A stretch of DNA of 64,000 nt, taken from positions 18,140,519 to 18,204,518 of the forward strand of contig JADWOT020000006.1 in NCBI GenBank assembly GCA_036345935.2. Reading direction: 5' to 3'. How positions within the stretch are numbered: the first letter of the stretch is position 1; each line of letters starts with the position of its first letter. Source of the DNA: Taenia hydatigena (taxonomy: Eukaryota > Platyhelminthes > Cestoda > Cyclophyllidea > Taeniidae). The translations under genes were made by a program, and so were the position numbers. Shown in pieces: positions 36,456 through 53,500 of this stretch. Under the pieces are notes generated by a model, which worked only from the letters and a program-made list of their open reading frames with translations, made no database searches and was not told where the DNA came from.

Positions 36456-39661
<3,206 letters not shown>

Positions 39662-41521
39662 TTACAAATCACAACCCAGGCGCGCCTTAATTACTCGTAA
39701 ATAATAATGCGAACAAACTATATCAAGGTAGTAAAAAGAATTGACAGTTCAAAAAAAGTTAGCTTTGAAAAAGTCATTAAAAGCCATCTATAAAAATATT
39801 ACAAAAAGTCGGAGTAATACAGCATCAAAATATTATAATGTAACATAGTAAAATCCGCATTAACGCCTAATATGGATTACAAAAGTTAGGTAAAAACAAT
39901 CAGGCACAGATTTCGTCAACCAAGGCCTAGTGTCAAACAGATTATTTGATTTAATTTTTAGGCCTGTAAAATACATTTACAGCATGCTATCACATTTAAA
40001 ATCTAACTAAGGTGTTTTTAACTTGTGCACTTCAGGATGAAAAATTCGGGACACTTTATTGAATGTGTAATAATATAATCATAATTTTCCAGCAAATTTT
40101 TTTCTAAAAACAATTGTGCACCTAACTTTTGTAGTAATAGGCTTTTACCTAATTTAGTATTTTCATAATAATTGGAACAATTTGTTTAAGTAGTCGTAAA
40201 CGTTGGCGCGCTTTACGAGTTGCCTAGGTAATTTCTCCTAGTAGGCATTTTTGTGAATTTGTGATTATCGATGCTTCTGCTTTTGTATTGGCTTTCAGAT
40301 TTTGCGTAACCTTAGTGGTCGTCTAGTGCTTTTTGGCTTGAAAAGTAGACGGTTTTTTCGATTTATTAAAATTAGGTGCAGGTTAGTTTGAACAGCATGT
40401 TTCCTTAAAAATAAAACGTTCTAAACCCACCGCAAATGTATGAAACTGGATTCTTGGGTTTATTGCGTCCCAATACCTTGCTTTATTGTAGAACAGTTAG
40501 GTAATCTAAATGATTTGTTCTTTTTTTTTACGCCGCTACGTTGTTCACTATTCAACAGGCGTTTCCCTGTTTTGCCAACCATGTTCATGCTACATCCTAA
40601 AAATTTTTTTTGTACGGCATGCTGTCCTTTTTTTCAAAAGCGTGTAGCTTGATGTGACTACTCCTTTTGCTTTCATGTATGTTAGATTAATTCTGATCAA
40701 CGTGCATACAGCATTTTGTTACTTAATGCTCAAAATTTTATTTTCGACCCTTGTTCTATGCCCTAAGTCGTTATTCTTTTAGTTTTTTTATGCTCTGATT
40801 CTAACTCAATCCTATATAGTGTTCTTTGTTTATGCTGTCTCTTATTTATATTCTTCCTTTTTATTAATTCCTTTTCCCTGTGAGGTTGTTTGGATTTTTG
40901 AACACCTGGTTTTGGGTCCGACGTGCGTATTTTCTTTTTCTCTTCTTTTTTTTGATGATTCCTTTCCTCTGCATAGGAGTCGATTGTTCGTCATGGAAGT
41001 GTATCATAAATAATGTTTGGGCTGGCTAACTTAAGCGAACATTTGTCTGCGTGCCTTTGTGTATTCTGGTTACCCATCAAAATCAAACACTGGCAAACGT
41101 AAAAGAACGCAAGGAAAACTTTTTGTTTACGCGAATATTGTTTTGCGCTGCTTTTATTGCTTACAGCATTGAGCAAACATCCACAAATCACTGAGGTTCA
41201 TTTTAGATGCACTAATTTTAATTGGATGGTCGACCAATCTGTGATATAAGTGTCTGAGATTTGTAAGGCATTGAGTCACCTATTTGTATTGACAAAAAAT
41301 CTGTCTATTTGCTCAAGTTCTCTTGCATGTTAGGCCCGAGTTCATAACATGCACCTTCATTCATTGATTGGAAGTGTGAAACATGAAATTGGTGCTATCG
41401 GCGCCCATTTATGTCATGTTGATGACGCTCTCAGGGCGCTTTGTGGCATTCTGATTTTGAACTGTTTTTATTCAGCTACATCGCTCACTTAGCAACTGGA
41501 TAAAATACAATCTTCGTCGCA
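39662..41521. promoter_or_regulatory. Divergent promoter region of MCM5 and RALGAPB
   Basis: 1.86 kb between the two start codons. Base composition changes here: the plus strand is A-rich to the left of about 40.0 kb and T-rich to the right, in line with the two transcription directions. A palindromic GGCGCGCC lies about 19 bases upstream of the MCM5 ATG. An acceptor-like TTTTTATTCAG at about 41467-41477 precedes the RALGAPB ATG by some 45 bases. Short open frames lack motifs. Confidence 0.45.
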
Positions 41522-44500
41522 ATGAACAGTAACAGCTGGGATGCAGTTTCTGCTCAAATAAAGAAAAGTATTGCTGACGAGAGGAGCATTTTATCCCAGT
41601 TTCCACATGAGGCGGCAAGCATCACAGCTCGAGAAATTGTTCTCAGTTTATCGGTAAGCCTATTCCCGCGATCAATTTGTCTCTTCCTTCAAAAAACCAA
41701 TTCTGTTTAGTCTTTCGGCAGATCTTTCAATTGCTATGTGAGATTTCCAGTCTGGTGACCTCTTAACTTATCTTGTAGAATTATTTAACGCCTTAAGTAA
41801 TTTATTTCCTAGTTATCATGTTTCACTCCGTCAATATTCTTCACTTCTCCTGTCGGACCCGTTGAAAAGTATGACACTTAACTAAAACTAAGCTTGTGTG
41901 TTCCATCTTAGGCCGGCCATTGTTACCGTCTGCGAAACTACTTCCATCTTAATGCCAAGTTTATTCTTGCATTTTTTTCGGTTTGCTTCTCAAATGGTTT
42001 TCTTATCATTCCCTTGCAGTTATGACTTTAATATGCCAAATGGTAACCTTTTTGGTCCGCCTGATACCTGTTAGAAAAGCCTAATCTGCCATTTAATCTA
42101 AGCTTATAATGCTATTCAATCGGATTAATGAAGATGACGAAGTTAGCCTGTTTATTCACTGGCAGGCCGACTGCTTCTGCAGGAAGGCAATGGCGGCAGG
42201 AGCAGCAGTGCAGATGGAGGCAGCACCACTGGCTGCTCCTGCGCTACATAAGCGTCCCCTTGGTCGTCATGTCAATAACGCCACTGAGTCCAAGACCATG
42301 GCTATGGAGGCGCATTCCAAGCGCTTTTCCGTCAAGATAGACACCGAAGCGGATCTGCAGTGGGTTATGCAGGTGGGTAATGGTTGTGCAAGCGGCTATT
42401 TTAATAATTGGTATCGTTCTCCAATGACATCTTTGATAACCAGGTAGTTTTCCAGGGCCATGTCTTCTTCGAAGCGTCGATGAGAGCGGCCGTATCCTTT
42501 GCAGTGCGTACACCATATAGGGTATATTCAACAGCATTGTAGCGTTCAAGTTACTTTTGAGACCATTTCAAGGAATACCATGGTTGGCATTGACATTCAG
42601 AAGGGCATTGCTGACATTGATGGTACTCATTTGAAGAAAGAACATGTCTCCTTTTCTCTCTTCCCTTGCCACCTCCTCAACCACGAAAGGCTGTCAACTA
42701 TGGACTGACAATGCCTCCTGAGCACTGGGACATAGTGACGCACAGTGTGCATCTCTGCTGTGAGTGGTTGGGCTGCCTCCTGCCAGCGCAGAGTCAAAAG
42801 GCCGTACACATGCCGCACGCTCTCCTTGCCAGTCCCGCGGTGTATGCACGTCGCTTGCTCTTTGCCCTCTGCCGCTTCTTCGCACCCCGCACTCCCATGG
42901 ATCGCCCGACAGGCGGGATCTTCACCCTCCTCCACCAGCCGCCTCGTGACCCTCCCGACCCCGCCTGTATCGCTGCTGCCACCGCTACCAATAGCACTGT
43001 GGAGGAGATTGTGCGCAGTGAGTTGACGCTATGTCCTTCGTGGATTGTTGATGCTTTCCCTCATTTTTGTGGGGTGGAACAGCAGTACTCACAGTTTACC
43101 TATCCTGTAGTTTCGTGTTTAAGGAGTTTTCAATTTTAATTGTTTCATCAATTATTGAATGAGGTTCCCATCCAGTGCTAACCTATTTCGACACCTGAAA
43201 TTCTTAAGTAGGGCATGATTCCTCGCTCATTTTTTTCTCGTCCAACACAAACCCTCCAATCTTGCTACCGTTTTCCGTTCACAAATTAGTTGCTTGTCTT
43301 GATGTCGGATGCTTTGCTCTTTAATCTCGATGTTTTGTTACTTTTAGCTTATTTTTACCTACTGTGCTTTTGGAATGAGATACACGCGTTCAGTCCCTTC
43401 CAGCAAGACGTAGGAACCCTTTCTCCTCACTGGATTTTCAAATTGAGGATTTTTTTAGTAGGAAGGACTTAATAAGTAGGTGGTGGACTTACTTATATCT
43501 AGTAGCTGCTTTATTTTTACTGGCAAGTAAGGAGATCCTTCCATTTTTATGGGGTAGGATGTGAAGGTTTACTTCAAAGATTACGTTAGAGTCCACATGC
43601 TGCGTTTCTGGTTGCCAAAAAAGGTCTGATGATGTTGGTTTTGCTATCTTTTGTGTTTATGAGTTAAGGGTACACTTGGTCTATTCATTCTATCATATGC
43701 ATGAATCTCCTTATGTCTGTTCCCTTAATTTGATGAACGAGAGAATGTTTTGCTACCAATACTTGTTAGCCAGGAATGGGTATGTGATCATCTGTTTGTA
43801 TCCTCTTTCTTATTTGCAGTTGGGTGTTATATCTTGAGTTTTCCCATTTAACTTTATTGAATCTGGTGTTGCTTGCCTCCTTGTTTATACGTCATGTCTA
43901 TGAGGTAGGGCAGAAATTCTTAGTCATGTCATCCCATCTTCCTGGCAACTTTTAATTTCGATTATGAGGGGGGTTTACCAACAATCTTTTTCTTAAATGT
44001 TGCCACTGAAAGTGTAACTACACAAGCGTTCAAATTAGTGATGCTCGTGTTTAATTAGAATGAAGTAATGAGGGGACGCTCGAATGTTTTCATCGGCAAT
44101 CTGATATTTTCCCTTCTGTCTGCACAGAAGGACACGGGAGAGTCGCATTGCGCCAATCCAAAGCCCCTTGCAAATTGCCTGTTTTGCACATTCCATTCCA
44201 CATTGATGGAAAAGTGTGAGCACTCGTTTTTTATCTGAAGGCATTGTAAAGAGCCCCTGCCAGCTTTACCTCTGCAAGATTGCGCTTTTGTTGTTGCCTC
44301 CCTAGGCTGTGGTGATTTTTATCACCATCCAAGTGCAATCTCTACATAATACTGCCTGCGTTCCCTTGTTTTCTAAGGAAATATACACCCTTCCAGTATC
44401 GTTATCCAAGTCTTGGTGAAAAACGGTATGGTGTGATAACGCCGTAATACTTTGCAGGCATCTACGGCTCCGTGATTTTACTCCCATGCCGTGCCAATAG

Positions 44501-47500
44501 CCTTTTAAGCCCTTCTTCCCACGGGCAATACTTGTTCTGCCTTAGTACCATTATCTTCTCTTGACTTCAGAGAGGATTTAAAGTCTGTGTGAATTTCATT
44601 ATGATGTTAGTGTAAAACATCTGAAACAGGGTAATATATCTCTCATGATCGTGTTTCGCCAAGCATTCTTGCAACTTAGGTGGTGCAAGTTGCGAATAAT
44701 TAACGAAACATTTTTTGACGCACTTAAACTGGCGCGACTTTGTACTTGGTGATTGTAACTAGCTTTTAATGACGTTGTTAGGTGTGCTAAGTGATTTTAT
44801 TAAGTAGAGTGGACTCGATTTTATGCTTTTTCCAGAGTACTGTTAAGGGCGTACTTTCCACTGCCCCCTCAAGATGGGTTCTCCGCGTAAAGCAGCACTT
44901 GAAATAATTGGCCTTTGTTTTGCATTTCGGAATAACGTATCGTTCACGTGAATCACTCCTCGAAGGTAAAACTTTTGCAGCTTCCCAATTGTTAGATACA
45001 CAATGGTCCACCACAAACATGCTGATCACTACGGCCTGATGCATGCTTTCTGTATTCGTGCATCACCGTCGCTGCCATCTGTCGTGCCTGGTTGGAAGTG
45101 TCTGAGTTGGCCTTCGCCGAACGGCAGTAATAGGGCGTGCAGTAAAATTAAGGCTCGGTTTAACTTGAGTTGGGTATTTAGTGAACTCTCCTTCTAAAAA
45201 GTTCCATAAAAGATTAATTTTGCTTACTTTCAAAGCCATCTCTGGCATTGGCTTCATTTTAGCCACTGCCTTCCAGTTATCCGAATGCAGCTTGTTCCAG
45301 GTGGAGCACAATGAGCCAAGTTATATTTGTAGCCTCTTAAGAAGCTGAAATTGTATTTGCTATTTTAAGGAATGTAGTGATTTCACTACCTCCAAGTCTT
45401 GAGACGGCTAATTGTGTCCATGCCAAGACAGACTTCTCTACCATATGGTTTCTGCTCTTTTGTGCCAGTGCGTGAGATTTTCGTTGTGCTGTCTTTCCTG
45501 CACAAGAGTTATCGTGTTGAACGAGTTTTGGAGATGCAGAGCTGTCCTGCGTCTGCGCATCGCTTCAGTCGCGTAGTGCTAAACGTCAGTCAACAAGGTA
45601 ATGACTTGACAATTAGTTGCGGAGTCAGCTGGAAGTGTCGAAACTCCTGTTAGTTCTCATTGGTACATAGATTTTCACGGTTTAATTGTCACCCTTCACG
45701 CATCACCACACTGACCTTGTATAATTAGTAGGTTCTTTTAGTGCAAAATAAACCGAGGCAATAATTTTTCCATTAGAAACTCGTGGCAACCGTTCGAAAG
45801 GTTTAAATTATGTAATCGGAGTTATGTTTGGGTAAAAATCAGTCACTTAAGGGAGCTATGAGAGTGACTGGGGATGCTAAGTGGCATCATAATAGATTTT
45901 TTTGTCTTAGATTAGCCTAACATAGCTACGAACTCTTCCGAGTGAACACTATCGTAGGAGGGATCTCAATGCTTTATTCAGGGTTTGAAGGGTTCGCAAT
46001 TTACCTATCTTCAAGCAATCCCTATTATTCAGCGCATGCGACCATGTTAATGGATTTGATTGGAGTTGTTCGTTGTCAGACTTGGCAGTTCAAGGCGCAT
46101 TTCCTCCAAAGCTCCTCTCTAATAGACGCCGCATGTTCTCCCTGTGTTGGGTATAGACATTAAACAGTCCAGTTCATGACGGATGTCAACTTGACCCTGT
46201 AAGTAGATACCGTCACCACGTTTTACCCTCGTTTCGCTACTTGCTCCCTGTGGAAGACAAATATCACTCCAGCCTAAGGCTTCAGTGGCCGCTTTAATGG
46301 AAAAGCATCATATTATCTTAAAAGATCCTGTATTTGAGCATTGATTCATTTTTCAAGGTGATGGTGTGAGTGGTGTTTAGGGCTATGCGCCTGCCTCAAT
46401 TGAAAAAAATGCCATTTCCTCACTTCGGCCTTAAATGGCTGCAGGCTGAGTTAGGGTAAGCGGGCTTTTGGTGGAAGCCTGAAACCTTAGATCGGAGTTG
46501 CGGGGAGAACCCGCAAGTTACTCATCTTAAAGGTTTCTCACGCATTCGATTGAGATGATAAAGTGCACTTCCGTTTGTGCCCCTCACATTTACTGGCTTC
46601 CCCTTTCCCATAGATATTTGTTGCCCTGTTTTGAGTGAATAGCACACTTCCACCGAGTTTCAGGTGATTTTGACTAATTTATATGCTTGCCTTCTCTTTA
46701 TAGCAGCTTTATCGGATGTATTCACCCAACTCTTGATGTAATACAAAAATCATGTTGCAGTTATTTTCAAATTGATTCAGTACTTACCCGCTTTCACTGC
46801 AATTTCTTTCTCCTCTTTAACTTTTTTAATCAATTACTTAGTTCGGGCCTTTCATGCGGACCTGTTATCGTCTGCCGTGATGAGGCCCTTTAAATTACCT
46901 AACGTGCGTTACTTATTTACGTCCTCGCTTTCAATGCACCTTGTTCGTCGATATTCTAAACTGCGTACACTTTGTTACAGCATCTACTGGCATCTGAACC
47001 TTCTCAAAGTCTGAACTTTATTGTCGGTGTGGCGGCGCATTTACTGACAATTGAGTCTTTTTATTTATCCAAATTGGAATCCACCAATATGCGGAATCTC
47101 ATTATTCCTCTGAATTTAGGCGCCACATCGGGAGTTGTCCAGCCGAATACTGGCATGGTAGTGGGGGAAGGGGAGCGTTGGTTGCAGGAGAGGTACATCC
47201 CCTTGGTCTCACGCATCGTCAGTCGGGTGAAGCAAATCCTCTACACCTCGCACCTTCTTACCGGATCCCTGTGGGATAACCTGCTAGAGTTCTGTCTGGC
47301 CGTCTGTTACGCTGTCCTCGCTTTACCTCCACAGATTGAGTATTCCGCTATCAATAATTCGCCACCCTTTTCGCAGGTAATTGTTTTACCTGTCTGAATT
47401 TTTAGGTACACCAATTAAGTTGGTATTATTTTTGTTTGATTTTGGGTATTTTCTTCCCAATCACGCAACGTGGGTGACTCAGATCGAAAACAAACCGCTA

Positions 47501-50500
47501 TTGTGAGAGCTATTGTCTGTTTCCCTGCTCTCTCTTCGCGGGTAGTGGGTGTAGCTTCCTTCGAGCCATTTGTAATCATGAATATCTGTTGGTTGGAGGT
47601 GCTTTTGGTATTTGGCAAGAATTGCTCAGCGACCCCTGCGAAGTAACTATCTTGCACGTAAGGTGCTGTGTTGCGACGCTGCACTACTTTCATTTTTTTT
47701 GCTGCCCAAATACCTCTCTTTCTTCTGCCTTACCACGAAAGGCAATTTTGTAAGAAAGCGCAAATGTTTCAAAGCAGCTTAATTGCGTGATTTTTAAGTA
47801 AGATATCGTGGTCCCTCAACACCCTAGCTGTTCTGCTTCTTGCCACTTTTGGCTCAGCATGCCAAATAAAACACAAATATGTTTACAAATTTTGCAGACC
47901 ATCAAGTAACCTGACTTCAAGACGTGTCTAACGTGAGTTTTAGCAGTAATCATATCCAATGTGCTGAAAACTACAATTTATTTTGGTAGATTTGTTTTTC
48001 TTTGCTAATCAATTTGCAGTGCGACTTGGAACTCCATTCAGCTTGATTGTGTCCATGCTGAAACAAAATAAGAATATGCGGACAGAGAGGTGAATGGCTT
48101 GAATACTAACTCACGCTTTCGCAGCCACCCTACTCACTAGAAGAGGTCCATGCATTAGCATGCGTAATCAAAATCGACATCGTTCGCAATTTTTATTCAG
48201 GTCCCCTATTTTGGGGTCAAAAGTATCTTAAACGCAAGCCAATAGACCCCCTAAATGATACCTAAATTGGGAGGGGGTTTAATTTTTTCCTGTCATCTTA
48301 ACAGTGAAGGGGCATTATCAATCATATGTGCTCACCCAAACTACCACAATGGAGCTGTGTTAACCCATCTCGATTTCCTACTTGTTCTAGATGCTCGTCA
48401 GTGTACTTCGAAGTTGTAATGCGTAATACTACTATTCTAAAGCGAATTTGTTGTCTTTGATGAAGAACGTTTGCTAGGTTTCGTGTTGTGCTCACCCCTA
48501 ATTATAACGCAAAGTTAAAGCCTTCGCGATGGGTTTACCCAACATGCATGATAATTGACATCTGTTCTCTATTTCAGTCCCCAGGAGTTCGCGGAATGCT
48601 TCAGCTGGAGTGCCTGGTAGTTGGTTTGCTCAATCTAGTATGGATTCGTGCCCTTAGTCATCACTACCCTTCCCCAGCCTACTGGCAAGGTTTGCAGGAG
48701 CTCTGTTACGTCTCAAGGCATCGAATCGGTCTGAGTTACATCTGGTCTCGCACATTAGTCGTCTTTACCTGCAATCTAATTCGTTCCCAGGGTGCCACCG
48801 AGCTCTCCTATCCTCCAATGGCTCCCGAGGACGGCATTGTGGCAACCGCCACCTCTAACACCAGTCTGCTTAATCTCCCACCCCTCTCCGGTATGTCAAG
48901 GCTCCTGTAGCTGTAGAGCCTCTCTTTCGTGCCATTGATCATCCGTTTTGTTTTTTTTTATAGCCTTTGAACCCTTAATGAGTCGTAAACTCACGGTAGA
49001 AATTCCGAAGGAAGTGGCTGACGTCTCCTGGTTCCGGCTGCTCCATCTCTTCGGCAACCCCGTGGACCTGTGCCATCCTGCAGAGATCACACACACTGCT
49101 GTGTTTGAGCACTTTAGGTGGGCAATCAAATGGTTTAATCTCCTTCGAAAAACTGTCTTTGTTGAGGTCTTTAGAAAGTGACTTTCGACCGTCCAAAAGA
49201 CACGTGTGCAGGAGGTAATCATACGCTCATAATGTTTTATTTTCAAATGTGCTCCTCCGCCTCTATTTTTTTCAGACGCTCAAACGCAGCAGCGCGTTGC
49301 CGTTTGACAGCGGCTTTTCTGCCTGCCATTTTCCACCACGTGATGCGGAGCCTATCAGTAATGGTGGATCTCTTCTTGGGCATTGCACCTTCCCTCTCCG
49401 GCTGTCTCGCCACCTTCACTGGGGTGCCGCCGAGCCTCTACGGTCCCCTAGTCGATGTAGCCGAGTACTTCCAATACGCCTCAGTCCGCTCTCCCGACAT
49501 CAACTTTCTCAGTAGGTTGGTCGGTCGAACGTTTGTGTAGGGTTTTCTTTGTTCCTTTGTCAAAATGGGTGCAAATCACGAACGCTTTAGCTTACTTCTG
49601 TTCGTTTTCTCTAAATTGTCTTGATGGGGAGCAATCAGTCTGATCTCTGGCCTTGTAAAGAGCCGGACTGATTCTCACATTTCATATAGAAGCGTTAATT
49701 TTTTTTACAGCTGCTTCAGTACCAGTACGCCTTTTCCTTTGCTCTAACCCAGTCTTTCTCAGTAGAGGTTCTTCTGTCCAATTTTGTCTGAATATTTCAG
49801 TTGGATGTCTTGGCATAAAGTTCTACGAATGTATTTGACCATTTTGGTAGGATTTGCTACTACTTTTTGCCTGTTGCTGAAACTTTCTGTAGACAACGCC
49901 TTGTTCTTGCGATCTACTCAAATTAAGCATGTAGGTTCCTTTCATACTAGGTTGTCCTAGTTAATTTTCCAAGGTGTTTGAGGAGAATCAAGTTGAACTC
50001 TTGGCAACACTGGCCCTATTTTAACTATTAGCCGGCTTCGCAACGAGAAGTGAGCGTTTACATCCACGTCACGGCTGCTCGCGTTTGTTTTCAGTCGCTC
50101 AACAAACACCATCGTTCTCGGTAGAGAGCATTTCTCCCATTCAGTCTTCTCTAACTCAGCTTATCCGTTTTATCTCTTCACTTCATTCATAAAACGTTTA
50201 CTAATCCTTGTTTTGGTCGGACAGTGTTTTTTTTTCATTTATTAGCATCTTTTGGTAAGAGTGCACTTCTAGAACTCTGAATAGACTGCGATTTTGTAAT
50301 GCATCAGAGGTGAAGGTTTTTTTGTAGCAAAATGGAATAGGTGTGCTGTAAACGTTGCATTTTTGAACGTATTGTCACGTAGAGCCCAAGGCATATCCTC
50401 CCTATGCAAGTCGCGGACGTTTTCGGGGCGTTTGATTCGGCCTCCACAATGGTGGTGCGAAGGGCCGCTCTTGTGGCCTACGGCGCTAGCTCTTCTTCCT

Positions 50501-53500
50501 TTCCAAAGACCTAATCTCTTCAAGGGTAATTTGGGTAGCACAATATGTAGCCAAACAATTATTTTTCATCCTTTGCTTAATTCTTGCCTGTTTTTTTCGC
50601 TCATTATCTTGTGGGGTGCTAACCGCAATCAAATTTTGGTTTTATGATTTCCTGAAGCTGAGGCAGCGTTACTATTAACAACCTCCTTCCTCCATTTGAG
50701 CTTTGAACCTTTTCCTTTACGTTGTTGCCTTCATTCCGCATTGTGATGTCTCCATGTTTATTTGATCATTTAAAGGCCACGGCTGCTTTCATTCGATCGC
50801 ATGCCCGCCTCTTTTTCTGATGAAGTGGTACTTGTGCTACTGAAATTCCTTTTCCACCGCAATTTCTGTAGCATTAGTGGTGTGCAACTTCCACGGGAAG
50901 TAATTACATGCTGGCTGATTTCATCACTTAAACTTGTTAAGTCCGACAACGTTATTCCCATCAAATCTCCTCATTGGGTTCCTTCGTTTGCATTCATATG
51001 GAATAATCGTTTCATCGTTTTCGGTTTAATTTTTCGTTGATTCAGCGCTATTGTCAATTTTATTGTTCTTCTGCTTACTCCGCCTTGTTTAATGGACCTA
51101 GCATCGGCTGTTGGATCATCGGCCCTGCATAATTTGGCGTAATATGCCTACATCCATCAGCGCTGATGTTTTTTCTTATTGTCTTCGCCGTCTACTTGTC
51201 AGGCCTTGCGGACCTCCCTTCACCAGATAATTCGGGGCAGATGGTTGCGCCCTCCGCCGCCACTAATTCGCTGGCGGATATGGTGTGCGATGTAGGCTCT
51301 TTCTCCTCCCTTATCAATCCTCAGGCCGTAGCCGAGGCTTGGCTCCAGCCCAACTTTCTAGTGACCTGTTTTTACAACCGACCCCATGTCACCTCCTTCA
51401 TGCGGCTTCTGGGACCTTGGCTTTTCGAGGCTGCTGTGGGACGCGGCAAAGAAGGTACACAACCGGTACTTATGTAAACTTCGTGTTTTATCGCTTGTAT
51501 TGAAAGGAATTAACCCACAATTCTCTTCTGAGTGTTGATGTTAAAGTTACTCGCCATTGTAATCGTGCTTCTTGAAAGATATCTTGCCTTTTCTTCTCCC
51601 ATGGACTCCAGTGCCACTTAAAACAGCACTTTGCTTCATTTTTATAGACATGCTTAGAAATCGTGAACTTAGTATAGTATTTTCCGTTGATTTAAACTCA
51701 GCTAAACCTATGGCTTACCTAGCTGACCTAAACTCAGAGCTATCAAACAGAGGACGGAGTTTAGCATGGTCTATTCATCCTTGCCACCCTGTTTTAACTT
51801 CAGCGGTGCCCAGCCCCATCTCCTTATCTGGGTTATATTTAGCTAGCATCACATCTTCCCGCAGGTACCACAAACAACTCCGTATCGAACTTTTCTAAAT
51901 GGCTCACGGCTATGGCTAGCGTTGCCTTCATAGTTATTAGCATTCTTGCAGAACATAGGAAGGGTCGTTATCGAAAGTAGACGTCATTTCTGCGTCACAA
52001 ATTCCTCTATACACAGAATATGCCCTTCTTCCGTCTTATTAGTGCTTGTCATTCAGTAACATAAGTCGAGCTAGTTGCTCTTTAGAATTGGATTTACCTT
52101 TCGTCGGCATTAGTGCAGTGCCTTGAGACTTCTCTGAATGCGAAAGAAGTAATACCTGGGCAGAATGTGTACTAGCGATGTATTGAAGAGCTGGGTGCTA
52201 CTGGCATCAGCTGAAGGCCATGCCGCCCAACGAGCATAAAAAGGCCGACCTGTAGGTGTCCTTGAAGTAAAAAAGTGTTAGATAACTAGTCGAAGCATTA
52301 CAACTGGGTCCGTTGTTGAAAGCGTCGTTCATTTCCGCCACATGTTTATGCAAATGAGTCCTTGCATCGAGTAGTGCAGTGCATATGTCTGTGGTATAAA
52401 TCGATTTTGCTTTTCATCAAAATTACTTAATTGTAGCAATGACATTTTCGATGAGCTCAAAGAATGCAGTTTCGTCAACTTACAATGGGAGCGTTTCGGA
52501 TTGCGCTCATTCAGCGTTGCTCATAAATGCTTTCTTAATGTCTTCTGAAGAAGGATGCATATTTAAGGTGACCGTGATTTTGATTATCGATGGCCATTTT
52601 CCTATTATCCTTCCCTTTGAATCTCGTAACTTAAAGTTACTAGTACTTTCATCGATATGAATGAAGACGAATTTGTTCAAATTCCGTCTCGGCTTGATTA
52701 TCTATTTTACCAGGTTTGTTACTTCCATTTTACGTGAATAAAGGTGAGTTTTCGTGCCTCTAAGACTGTCTTTTTGAATAATAGTTGCCGAAGCCTTTTG
52801 CCTGGTGCTTTCTACAAGGTTACTCTTTTCCCTATTTATTTGAGCGTAATCTCAGGTATTTTCCAGGTTTTTTTGCGGAAACTGATGTTCAACGGTCGAT
52901 TTTCCCCAAGCAGCCTAACGCATTTTTATTTTGCTAAAAGTGGACAAAATCCAGACTATTAGTTCGTTTACTTTGAGACCGGATTCCAGGAAGATAACTT
53001 TTATGCTCAGTGAATTGAATTGATGTTCCTTCAGTGGCATGATGATCTCTGTCGGTTCTTCTCCCCATTTAAGTATTCAAATGCATTTTACTTAGTCATT
53101 GTAAGTACCAATTTTTATCAGCCTTCCCGTTTTTTCAGGAACGATTATCAGGGAGCGCTCGCTGAAGGTGGACAACACCAGTTTCCTCGTGGGTCGTGCC
53201 GAGGCTATGGCCTGCCTCTGTCGCATTTTTATATACGCTAAAAAAGCGCAAATCGCGCTTAACCTCCTTACCCGCTTCTACATCTGCCTCATCAGGGCTC
53301 TCGATCCTGTACGTCCATTTTTCTGAGCTTTCGCAATTTACGTTTCTGTGCACGGGCTATGTGTAACTTTTAATAATATTGCACGAGCAAATCGTTTAAA
53401 TCGCCATTTTTGCGACTATATGTGTAGGTTTTTAAATCACTTGGGTACGATATTGCAACAATTTTTGAACCTGCTTTTGAAATTACTCTGCTGCTTCTTC

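Noticed and set aside
45504..45596. Candidate missing RALGAPB exon ending at a GTAATG donor
   Set aside because: In the phase required by the previous exon it meets a stop; in its open phase it does not join correctly, and it has no family similarity.
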